DNA of 6,297 bases, from contig SKWY01000054.1 in the NCBI GenBank assembly GCA_007128675.1, positions 1 through 6,297 of the forward strand, in the 5' to 3' direction. Both the position numbers and the translations under genes were made by a program. The notes below the pieces were generated by a model. The model had not been told where the DNA came from. It did no database searches and was given only the letters and a program-made list of their open reading frames with translations. Shown here one piece after another: positions 1-6,285 of this stretch (positions are counted from its first letter, which is position 1; each line of letters opens with the position of its first letter). This stretch comes from Deltaproteobacteria bacterium (GTDB lineage Bacteria; Myxococcota; Myxococcia; SLRQ01).

Positions 1-28
1 AGGCTTGTTCGGGCCCGACCAAAGAAAT
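1..28. other. window edge downstream of the envelope operon
   Basis: This short stretch follows the stop codon of the coiled-coil gene on the minus strand. It contains a perfect 10-base palindrome (TCGGGCCCGA, 9-18) that extends imperfectly on both sides. It could be part of a terminator stem, but the self-complementary centre leaves little loop, no clear U-tract follows within the window, and the sequence is cut off here. No gene is visible. Confidence 0.3.
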
Positions 29-796
29 CTAGTCGACGCCCAATACGCGATCGAGAGCCTCCTGACCCAGTCTCTCTCGCACGGCCGCAGTGAGCACCTG
101 TAGGTCGGCATCCAGCGCGCGCTCCTGACGTCGAATCTCGGACAGACGATTCTTTTCCTCGCTACAACGCCCCCCGGCTCCATGGGCATGAGCCATCGCC
201 GCCGCCCCGATGCACCTCTCTCGCTCGCGACGAGCCTGCGCCCTGCGCTCCTCGATCTGATTCTGGCGTCGCAGCAATCCCCGCAGGGCTTGCTCGAGAT
301 CCGAGGGCAGGCCATGTCTCGCGATGACCTCCTCGGCCGCTCTCTTCTCTCGCTCGGCGGCTTCGCGCTCGAGAGCCTCTCTAGTCTCCCGGGTCCGCCG
401 TTCTTCCTCTATCCTGCTAAGCTCCATCTCGGCTTCACGCGCCCCATCTTGCAGACTGTGAACGAGCTCCAAAAGAGCCATCACGTCCTCGTGAAAGGGA
501 ATGAGCCGATCTGCCGCTTCCACCTCCTCCAATGCAGAGTTGTAGGCCTGCACCTCGATGTAGCGACGCGCTGCCGCCAGATGGGCCGCCACTCGCTCTT
601 CGGCGTCCTCCTCCCGCCCGCCAGCGCCAAGCAGGTCCCCATGACGAAGCTGGCCTTCTTGTAGCCGAGCGTCGTCTCCGGACGATGGGCTCATACGAGC
701 ATCGTTGGATGAAGCGAGGAAAGGCAAAGCCAACGCCAAGAAACCAGCCGCCGCGAGGCGCCACGCGGCGCAGGTCGTGAAAGAACGAAGAATCAT
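29..796 (-). CDS. exported coiled-coil protein, function unknown
   Basis: A 255-residue protein that I do not recognise. Residues 1-30 look like a Sec signal peptide: basic start (R4, R13), hydrophobic core about 14-28, and a likely cleavage near ASS|N at 28-31. Residues 65-115 form a helical hairpin like one TPR unit (AAHLAAARRYIEVQAYNSAL, then ALLELV). Residues 118-160 are a highly charged Glu/Arg coiled coil, followed by a second long helix pair at 165-250. The only two cysteines of the mature protein, C195 and C211, bracket an Ala/Gly/His loop (AMAHAHGAGG) between the helices and could form a disulfide. The start is well supported: GAGGAGGT lies 4 nt upstream, and the ATG overlaps the kelch-gene stop as ATGA, indicating translational coupling. 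It is the last visible gene of a three-gene operon and probably a periplasmic partner or scaffold of the other two products. The coding call is firm; the function is open. Confidence 0.85.
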   Translation of the reverse strand: MILRSFTTCAAWRLAAAGFLALALPFLASSNDARMSPSSGDDARLQEGQLRHGDLLGAGGREEDAEERVAAHLAAARRYIEVQAYNSALEEVEAADRLIPFHEDVMALLELVHSLQDGAREAEMELSRIEEERRTRETREALEREAAEREKRAAEEVIARHGLPSDLEQALRGLLRRQNQIEERRAQARRERERCIGAAAMAHAHGAGGRCSEEKNRLSEIRRQERALDADLQVLTAAVRERLGQEALDRVLGVD

Positions 797-2487
797 TGCA
801 ACCTCCTCGGGGTGTAGATCTCCACCGTGTCGAGGGAATAACGCCCTCCACCTTCGTGCATCTGTTCGACGTCCGCCTCGCCCTGGTATTCACCACCGGT
901 CACCAAAATAGAGCCGTCCAACAAGGACGTACACTGATGATGGATTCTACCGTCCTTCATTCTTCCCTGCACCAACTGAAGGCTTGGCCCCGTATCCTCT
1001 TGAAGAAGGAGGTCGGCGGTGGACCTAGGCAAGGCATCATTCCCAACTCCCCCCATGAAGGCTACCACGTTCCCCAGCTGCGCGGCACAAAGCCATCCCC
1101 GCGCTCCTCCGGGCATATCACCCAAGCTCTGTGGCGACTGCGAATCGAATAGCTCCACATTGGCGGTGATGTCGTCCTCACCGACTCCCTCGTCCGGTCC
1201 GAACACCCTGCGAAAGCCCCCGGCGATGACTATTTGCTCCACGTCCCTATGATTCCGCGTCACACCACAAACGAGACCATGGCGGCCGATGCGCATATCG
1301 TAACCCCGCTGCTGCCCCAGCACCTCCACTACTCGCTCTTCGGATCTGACGCGCAGATAGCGAACGGTCCCTGCTACCTCGACATCCGAGCCGTTTAGAG
1401 TCTTGCCTCCGGCAAGCACCAGAATACCACCTGACGAGGTCGATACGGCACAATGCTCGGCACGAGCAAAAGGAAGATCGAGCCCGGCCTCGAAGGCTCC
1501 CTTACCCCCATTGTCATTCGCGAAGAACAGCTCGGTGGTCTCCGTTGGATGGGGGTGGTCGCCGTCGGTCGGGGGTGTTGGATCCAGGTATCCCCCAGCC
1601 AGAACGACTATGTCGCCTGCAACAGCGGTCGCGGTATGCCTGGTGCGAGCGCGCGTCATGTCGATCGGAGTCCCAAAAGTATCGGTGGCGGGATCGAAGA
1701 TCTCCGCGCACCTATTTGCTCGCAAGCTTCCTCCTGGCAGATAGCGCTCACCACCGGCAACGAGCACTCTTCCATCCCGCAGGAGCGTGGCCGTGTGAAA
1801 AACTCGGTGTTGACTTGGGCCCGCATCACCTTGCAGTAGCTGAAACTCGCCGGTTCTGGGATCGAAGAGCTCGGCGCTGGCGTGAACACTGCGGCCCTGC
1901 GAATCATTCAAGGACCCGCCAACTATGAGCACCCGACCATCCATGAGCGAGGTAGCCGTATGCCCGGATCTGGCCTGGTTCATGACACTGCATGTTTCCG
2001 GCTCATGCACCGAGGCCGTGTAGTTGAAACGATCCAAACGCCGAAGAAAGATGGGGACCTCAATCGCGGTCATACTCTCGTCGAGTGACACTACGGCTCC
2101 CCCACGAGCTTGAATCGGGTCGTGAGGGCCGCGACCGGTACGAGCGTTGACATCGATGCGGAGTCTCGTTTGCGGTTCCAAGCCGGCTAGGGGAATACCT
2201 GGGATGACGGCCGAGCCATCCTCCACACTCGCAGTCGATATCAAGGGCTCGGACAACCCATCGCCACTGATGACGAACTCGAGGTGACTTGCGTGAGCTA
2301 GAGCATCATCGACCTCTCCATCACCATCGGGACAGCTGGTCGTGATGAGATTCACCCCAATGTCCAGTTCATACTCTCCGCAACTCAAGGTAGTCATCAT
2401 TCCCAGTGGGACGAAGACGGAGACAAGAAGCGGAACCAACGAAGCAGGGCGGCCATGAAACGGTCGGCTCATATTGATGCTCACCAT
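793..2487 (-). CDS. kelch-repeat beta-propeller, putative lipoprotein
   Basis: A 564-residue exported protein. Residues 1-36 are a signal sequence with hydrophobic core 16-31, ending TTLSC; C36 is the probable lipidated cysteine, although T33 and L34 make the lipobox non-canonical. Residues 45-155 form a beta-rich, Ig- or transthyretin-like domain. Residues 173-560 hold seven kelch-type repeats, each with a double glycine closing a strand (G190-G191, G245-G246, G298-G299, G360-G361, G423-G424, G479-G480, G531-G532). Most end in an xELFDP-like strand (206-211, 261-266, 318-321, 444-449, 555-560). Seven units fit a closed seven-bladed propeller, normally a protein- or glycan-binding platform. 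No catalytic residues of a galactose-oxidase-type enzyme could be identified. The gene overlaps the PEGA gene by 7 nt as annotated. Met6 (start at 2472) has a better ribosome binding site and gives an equally good signal peptide, so it may be the real start. Family call good; ligand and role unknown. Confidence 0.9.
   Translation of the reverse strand: MVSINMSRPFHGRPASLVPLLVSVFVPLGMMTTLSCGEYELDIGVNLITTSCPDGDGEVDDALAHASHLEFVISGDGLSEPLISTASVEDGSAVIPGIPLAGLEPQTRLRIDVNARTGRGPHDPIQARGGAVVSLDESMTAIEVPIFLRRLDRFNYTASVHEPETCSVMNQARSGHTATSLMDGRVLIVGGSLNDSQGRSVHASAELFDPRTGEFQLLQGDAGPSQHRVFHTATLLRDGRVLVAGGERYLPGGSLRANRCAEIFDPATDTFGTPIDMTRARTRHTATAVAGDIVVLAGGYLDPTPPTDGDHPHPTETTELFFANDNGGKGAFEAGLDLPFARAEHCAVSTSSGGILVLAGGKTLNGSDVEVAGTVRYLRVRSEERVVEVLGQQRGYDMRIGRHGLVCGVTRNHRDVEQIVIAGGFRRVFGPDEGVGEDDITANVELFDSQSPQSLGDMPGGARGWLCAAQLGNVVAFMGGVGNDALPRSTADLLLQEDTGPSLQLVQGRMKDGRIHHQCTSLLDGSILVTGGEYQGEADVEQMHEGGGRYSLDTVEIYTPRRLQ
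801..808 (-). promoter_or_regulatory. strong Shine-Dalgarno for the coiled-coil gene
   Basis: On the minus strand this reads GAGGAGGT, followed by TGCA and the ATG at 796. It lies inside the last codons of the kelch gene. It is the strongest ribosome binding site in the operon and fixes the start of the downstream gene, suggesting that efficient translation of the third gene matters beyond simple coupling. Confidence 0.8.
2481..2485 (-). promoter_or_regulatory. GGTGA site favouring an internal start at 2472
   Basis: The minus strand reads GGTGAG, matching the GGTGA end of the extended anti-Shine-Dalgarno complement, 8 nt before the ATG at 2472 (Met6 of the long kelch ORF). The ATG at 2487 has no purine-rich site upstream (CTCTGACGATCAA). 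The motif overlaps the TGA stop of the PEGA gene, so a ribosome ending there is well placed to restart at 2472. Confidence 0.45.
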
Positions 2488-4307
2488 TTGATCGTCAGAG
2501 TAGCGCTAGTGCCGCCGGCACCGATTTCGGTCGCGGCATACCAACCGCCAGCACCGAGGCCGGCCAAGCCAACGGCGGTCAATCCCCATGCCCACCAAGG
2601 CCAACCTTCAGGTTCGTCATCGTCCTCATCCTTGATGATGACCACCTCATCGATATCAATGGCGGCAAAACGCTGAGTCCCAGGCTCCAGCTCCGGATCG
2701 AGGAGACGACCTCTAGCGCCGCCGACCTGAACCGGCTCTCTTCGCTCCGGCTCGTCAGTCCTTTCTGTCTTGGCGTCATCCTCAGTGGGCGCTCGAGTGA
2801 CCGGAGCCAAAGGGCCTGTGGGTCGTCCTTCAGGGCGAGCCCTCTCATCGTCTTGTTCGGCCGAAATAGCTCCGGCGCCGATCGGCCCTTCCCTGACCCT
2901 TCGCCGTTCTTCCGGTTCCGCCTCGGGCGCGACAGGCACTAGCGGTTTGTGAGGACGCATCGGCTCCAAGGGCCGGGGGGAGTCCGTGGGCTCGACACCA
3001 GCGGTAGCCTTGGGAGGTTCTTCTGGAACGGTCTCTGCCTCCTCACCATCCGTGGGCGCCTCGCCTGATGTGGAAGGATCTTCCCGCGAAACCGGAGGTC
3101 CCATTACCACCTCGGAGTACGTAATCGCCCTCTGACTGACTCCGTCGAATACCGGAGCCGGCAACGAGATAGGAGCGGGCGGCTCCAACAGACCCTCTCC
3201 TATCTCTTCCGCGATCTGGAAGATCTGAATAGCGGCACCCAAAAAGTCGAGGTCGATACGGACATCGGAAAGACGCGAGAGCTTCTGGCTGGCCACATCC
3301 AACATAAAGGGTCGGACCTGATACGTGCGCGGTCCCCGTTGAAGGGCTCCGAAGACGATGAAGTCGGCTCCGACTTCCCTCCCAACCTTGCTGGCCTGCT
3401 CGATACCCGATTCTCCGATTCGGTTCCCGGCAAGACTAGCAAGCAGGTCGGCGAGGGGACCATCGAACTCCACGGAGTAGGATAGTTCGACGGTGGCGGG
3501 AATGGCGGATACCAAATCCAAGATCTCCATGGTTGGGGGGATCCCCGGCGCGTCGATGCGAACATAGTGTCTTCCCGGCACCAGAGAGGTTACGCGCAGC
3601 GGGGTCCTTCCAATGCTTTGACCATCGAGGATGACCTCGGCGCCCGGGGGTGAGGTGGTCACCTGAAGCGTGCTTCGGCTGACTAGTCTCAAGCGATCCT
3701 TGACCGCCTCGAACCTCTCCACGAAGGCCGAGGGATACTCCTCGCTAGTAGCTCTCCTGTCGAAATCCAACCGAAGCACATCCGAGATATAGCCCTCCGA
3801 CTCATCCTCTCTTCCAGCTCGAAACAGAGCAAGCGCCATCTCTAGGTGTGCATCCACAAAAAGAGAGAAATCGTCGAGATGCAAGATGTGGCTCTCAAAA
3901 ACCTCGAGAGCCGACCTGAAATGCCTCACCGCATGGTCGAAGCGAAGGGCCTGGGCCTCCTCTCGTCCCTTCTCCATCAAGGCCTTGGCCTCTGAAAGTG
4001 GGTCGAGAACGTCTTCCTCGGTCTCGGTCACATGCTCCGCCCCCACGGGCAAAGCCAAGGCGGAGCACTCAACGACGGCAACGGATTCTTGGGCCATCAG
4101 CTCCCTAGTGATGAGCTCGGCTGCATGAACTCCCACCTCCAGTGGAGACTGGTGATAGAGCGGGGCAAAGGGAGCAACACACACCTTCTTCTTCTCGACC
4201 GCGGCAGCCAGCGTCCCGGGCACCATAAGGGCCCCCAAGATCAACAGTACGGCGGCGCGAGCAAACATGGATGAGGTTCGCATGGACCACCCGGAATAGG
4301 GTTTCAT
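2481..4307 (-). CDS. PEGA-domain envelope protein with TPR-like helices and C-terminal membrane anchor
   Basis: A 608-residue exported protein. Residues 14-36 are a signal-peptide core with probable cleavage near LAAA|V. Residues 41-82 (KVCVAPF, a helix, then VAVVEC) resemble the first beta-alpha-beta unit of CsgG/TolB-N/FlgO-like domains. Residues 105-205 are TPR-like helices. Residues 212-265 are a PEGA domain: TSPPGAEVILDGQSIG, RTPL, then LVPGRHYVRI. Residues 300-375 (VGREVGADFIVFGAL, then YQVRPFMLDV) resemble the second half of the CsgG/TolB-like fold. Residues 376-565 are a disordered Pro/Glu/Arg linker ending in an acidic patch (KDEDDDE). Residues 568-592 are a Trp-rich membrane segment (WPWWAWGLTAVGLAGLGAGG). 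A cleaved signal plus this anchor implies an N-out protein on a long flexible tether. It is first in the operon. The start at 4307 lacks a Shine-Dalgarno; Met9 (4283) has a weak one and gives a more typical signal peptide. PEGA domains are usually found in surface or envelope proteins; the precise role is unknown. Confidence 0.9.
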   Translation of the reverse strand: MKPYSGWSMRTSSMFARAAVLLILGALMVPGTLAAAVEKKKVCVAPFAPLYHQSPLEVGVHAAELITRELMAQESVAVVECSALALPVGAEHVTETEEDVLDPLSEAKALMEKGREEAQALRFDHAVRHFRSALEVFESHILHLDDFSLFVDAHLEMALALFRAGREDESEGYISDVLRLDFDRRATSEEYPSAFVERFEAVKDRLRLVSRSTLQVTTSPPGAEVILDGQSIGRTPLRVTSLVPGRHYVRIDAPGIPPTMEILDLVSAIPATVELSYSVEFDGPLADLLASLAGNRIGESGIEQASKVGREVGADFIVFGALQRGPRTYQVRPFMLDVASQKLSRLSDVRIDLDFLGAAIQIFQIAEEIGEGLLEPPAPISLPAPVFDGVSQRAITYSEVVMGPPVSREDPSTSGEAPTDGEEAETVPEEPPKATAGVEPTDSPRPLEPMRPHKPLVPVAPEAEPEERRRVREGPIGAGAISAEQDDERARPEGRPTGPLAPVTRAPTEDDAKTERTDEPERREPVQVGGARGRLLDPELEPGTQRFAAIDIDEVVIIKDEDDDEPEGWPWWAWGLTAVGLAGLGAGGWYAATEIGAGGTSATLTIKW

Positions 4308-4330
4308 GGAGTAGATTCGCGTAATTAGGA

Positions 4331-4358
4331 GCTATCATGCTGGCTTTGCAGCGGTCAA
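4331..4358 (-). promoter_or_regulatory. candidate sigma70-type promoter of the envelope operon
   Basis: On the minus strand a TTGACC hexamer (4353-4358, five of six matches to the -35 consensus) is separated by 16 bp from GATAGC (4331-4336, a weak three-of-six -10). Transcription would begin near 4324, giving a leader of about 17 nt to the start at 4307 or 41 nt to the alternative at 4283. The spacing is good but the -10 is poor, so this could need an activator. It is the best minus-strand candidate seen here. Confidence 0.35.
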
Positions 4359-4449
4359 GACGCCTCACCGGACACTCGAATCGTCGGGTCGATCAACTCG
4401 CATGTCAGGCAAGGGATCGATGTGACTCAAGAAATCGGGCTCTTCAGGC

Positions 4450-6285
4450 ATGGGAGGGGAAGCGGGGGGGGGGGGCGGCATCGAGTTCGCGCTCGCACTA
4501 TCCATCTCGAAGGCCCTATACTGCCAAGTCCAACCTACCTACCCGCTGCCCAACGGATATACTCGAGCCAATGAGAGCATTCGGCCGCGAGTCTCAACGC
4601 ACCATCTGGAGCAAGTCCTGCGTCTTTCGGTAACAACAAAGATCTTTCTGGGGCTTTCGGTCATCGTTGTGACGTTTGGCCTGGTGTCGATCTATGCGCT
4701 CGTTCAAGTACATCATATAGGACGTAGCCTCGAGCTCACTAGCAGGACATACCTGCCCTTGAGCCAGCTTGCCAGCCAGCTGGAAACGACTCAATCCAAC
4801 AGAACCCGTGCAAACAGTAGATTGCTCGAAGAAAGCGAAAGCCGAATCCAGACCGCCCTGATAAGCATCGCCCGAAGGCATCACCATAAGCTGGTCAGAG
4901 ATCAGCTGATTCGCGGGACCCAATATGCCCGCTCTGGTCGTGAACGGGCGGTCGAACCCATTGACGCCGCCTTTCTCAAGGACGTGGAGGAGAGGCTGCG
5001 CCGGTTGGAGTCGCTCTATGAGATATATGACGAGAATGTAGAGTCTCTATACCGAATCATCGAAGGCGACGTCCCTGATGTTGCAGAGGAAGGCGAGGCT
5101 CCAAGCGTCATGGCTCTGGCAAGCGAGCTTAGGCGTATGGAGCGTCGCATCGAACGGGAGATCAAGGACCTTGGTCTAGCACTGGAAACCGAGGTCACCG
5201 ATCGGGTCCGGCGGACCGAGTCGGAAGAAAGCAGGGTGACCCTCACTATCCTCCTGCTCTCCCTCACCGCGGTTCTGGTGGCCTTCGCCGTCATTTTGTT
5301 CGCTCAAAGAACCCTAAGACCAATTCGACGGCTCACACAGGGAGTACAGGATGTCCGCCGGGGAAACTTTGCTCAACGAGTGGAGGTAACCGGAAAAGAT
5401 GAGATAGCCGGCCTTGCAAGGGAGTTCAACGCCATGGCTCAGGCCCTCTCTGATCGCGAAGCAGAGCTGGCCGCCAAGAGAACCGCTCTTCTGCGCGCGG
5501 AACGACTTGCCGCGGTGGGCCACATGGCCGCGCAAATCTCCCATGAGATCCGCAATCCTCTCTCCTCCATAGGTCTCAACACGGAACTAATGGCGGACGA
5601 GCTTGCCGTCGCTCGCTTCGATGATCCCGGGCGCACCAAGGAGGTACAGAGCATCCTTCAAGCCATCTCAGCCGAGGTAGACCGCCTGACTGATATCACG
5701 GAGGAGTACTTGAGGTTCGCGCGAATGCCTCGTCCCGCCCTCGAGCCGGAGGATGTGAACGGTCTGGTCAGGGATGTGCTCGCCTTCGTTCATGGCGAGA
5801 TGAAGGCAGCCGGGATTGTGGTGACCGCTGATCTCGTGGAGGAAGACCCCCTTGCACTCGCCGACGAAGGACAGCTTCGGCAGGCTCTGCTCAATTTGCT
5901 CCGCAACTCCAAGGAAGCATTGCGAGGCAAAGGGGGGACCATAAAGGTGGCAACCTCCCTGGCCAATGACAACCTTATGATTAGCGTCACGGATGACGGG
6001 CCGGGCATTCCACCAGAAGACATCGAGAGAATCTTCGACCCCTTCGTCTCCACAAAGGAGGGCGGGACCGGGCTGGGGCTTTCCTTGACGCAGCAGATCA
6101 TGTCCGAACATGGAGGCACCGTGACCTGTCACAGCGTGCAAGGAGAGGGGACGACATTCCGCCTCGTCCTTCAACGTGCCGCCGGATCTCTCGAACGAGA
6201 GAAGAGCGCCGCAAAGAACGGCCCGCCGTATCAAACCGACCGCGCAAATGACGAGAAGTCGAATGCGGTGGAGCACCTTGGATGA
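4450..6285 (+). CDS. membrane sensor histidine kinase (HAMP, HisKA, HATPase_c)
   Basis: A two-component sensor kinase of 611 residues from the ATG at 4450, or 555 from the CTG at 4618. Numbering here follows the long form. TM1 is 65-87 and TM2 is 263-285. They flank a helical extracytoplasmic sensor of about 175 residues (88-262), rich in charged coiled-coil sequence, with a His triplet at 144-146. A HAMP linker follows (286-338, TLRPIRRL and DEIAGLAREFNAMA). The dimerisation domain has the H-box HEIRNPLSS with phospho-acceptor H365. The ATP-binding domain has N486 in LLNLLRNSKEAL, the G1 box DDGPGI (515-520), the F box FDPFVSTK and the G2 box GGTGLGL (538-544). All catalytic elements are intact. 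A disordered tail of about 36 residues ends the protein. It belongs to the NtrB/AtoS-like kinase group by motif style. The stop overlaps the next start (ATGA), so the partner is probably cotranscribed. Residues 1-56 look non-native. The signal sensed is unknown. Confidence 0.93.
   Translation: MGGEAGGGGGIEFALALSISKALYCQVQPTYPLPNGYTRANESIRPRVSTHHLEQVLRLSVTTKIFLGLSVIVVTFGLVSIYALVQVHHIGRSLELTSRTYLPLSQLASQLETTQSNRTRANSRLLEESESRIQTALISIARRHHHKLVRDQLIRGTQYARSGRERAVEPIDAAFLKDVEERLRRLESLYEIYDENVESLYRIIEGDVPDVAEEGEAPSVMALASELRRMERRIEREIKDLGLALETEVTDRVRRTESEESRVTLTILLLSLTAVLVAFAVILFAQRTLRPIRRLTQGVQDVRRGNFAQRVEVTGKDEIAGLAREFNAMAQALSDREAELAAKRTALLRAERLAAVGHMAAQISHEIRNPLSSIGLNTELMADELAVARFDDPGRTKEVQSILQAISAEVDRLTDITEEYLRFARMPRPALEPEDVNGLVRDVLAFVHGEMKAAGIVVTADLVEEDPLALADEGQLRQALLNLLRNSKEALRGKGGTIKVATSLANDNLMISVTDDGPGIPPEDIERIFDPFVSTKEGGTGLGLSLTQQIMSEHGGTVTCHSVQGEGTTFRLVLQRAAGSLEREKSAAKNGPPYQTDRANDEKSNAVEHLG
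4464..4475. repeat. 12-base poly-G tract
   Basis: Twelve consecutive G on the plus strand, preceded by GGGAGGGGAAGC and followed by CGG. It lies 14 nt after the ATG at 4450 and encodes glycines in that frame. Homopolymers this long are prone to slipped-strand length change, so the real length could differ between cells or be misread. With the flanking G runs it also meets the usual pattern for an intrastrand G-quadruplex. Confidence 0.9.
4607..4620 (+). promoter_or_regulatory. Shine-Dalgarno and candidate CTG start of the kinase
   Basis: TGGAG (4607-4611) is followed by a 6-nt spacer and CTG (4618-4620), in frame with the kinase. Starting here the protein would read M-R-L-S-V-T-T-K-I-F-L-G, a short basic start leading directly into TM1, as expected for this kinase type. 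The only in-frame ATG (4450) has a poor site (AGG one base away) and adds 56 residues that include a poly-Gly run. No GTG or TTG occurs in frame between 4450 and 4618. Confidence 0.45.
6268..6273 (+). promoter_or_regulatory. ribosome binding site for the next gene
   Basis: GTGGAG lies inside the last kinase codons, 8 nt before the ATG at 6282. It supports that ATG as a genuine start and a coupled kinase-partner unit. Confidence 0.5.

Larger units (their letters stand above)
4308..4617. other. divergent regulatory region between envelope operon and kinase
   Basis: This stretch separates two divergent transcription units. It is about 142 bp if the kinase starts at 4450 and 310 bp if it starts at 4618. 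It holds the candidate minus-strand promoter (4331-4358), the G12 tract (4464-4475) and two TATACT hexamers on the plus strand (4517-4522 and 4558-4563). The TATACT copies resemble -10 boxes but have no good -35 at 16-18 bp. Residues encoded by the plus-strand frame between 4450 and 4617 show no recognisable domain or signal. No convincing inverted-repeat operator, RNA gene or sigma54 site was found. Confidence 0.55.

Noticed and set aside
182..664. 160-codon open frame on the plus strand, opposite the coiled-coil gene
   Set aside because: It is antisense to a gene with a signal peptide, strong Shine-Dalgarno and coupled start; its translation has no coherent domain and it lacks a ribosome binding site.
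1403..1928. Several overlapping plus-strand open frames (113-128 codons) opposite the kelch gene
   Set aside because: The minus strand encodes clear kelch repeats here; the plus-strand products are low-complexity Pro/Arg/Ser-rich translations expected from GC-rich antisense frames.
4517..4563. Two TATACT hexamers as kinase promoter -10 boxes
   Set aside because: Neither has a recognisable -35 element at 16-18 bp or an extended -10 TGn motif, so they are noted in the divergent region but not called as a promoter.
4337..4633. 98-codon plus-strand frame overlapping the kinase start
   Set aside because: It has no domain, an Arg/Ser-rich composition and no good ribosome binding site, and it runs across the G12 tract into the kinase in another frame. 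It is kept only as part of the frame-switch hypothesis.
5668..6276. 202-codon minus-strand frame opposite the kinase catalytic domain
   Set aside because: The plus strand encodes an intact HisKA/HATPase core here; the antisense frame is a by-product of codon usage and shows no domain.
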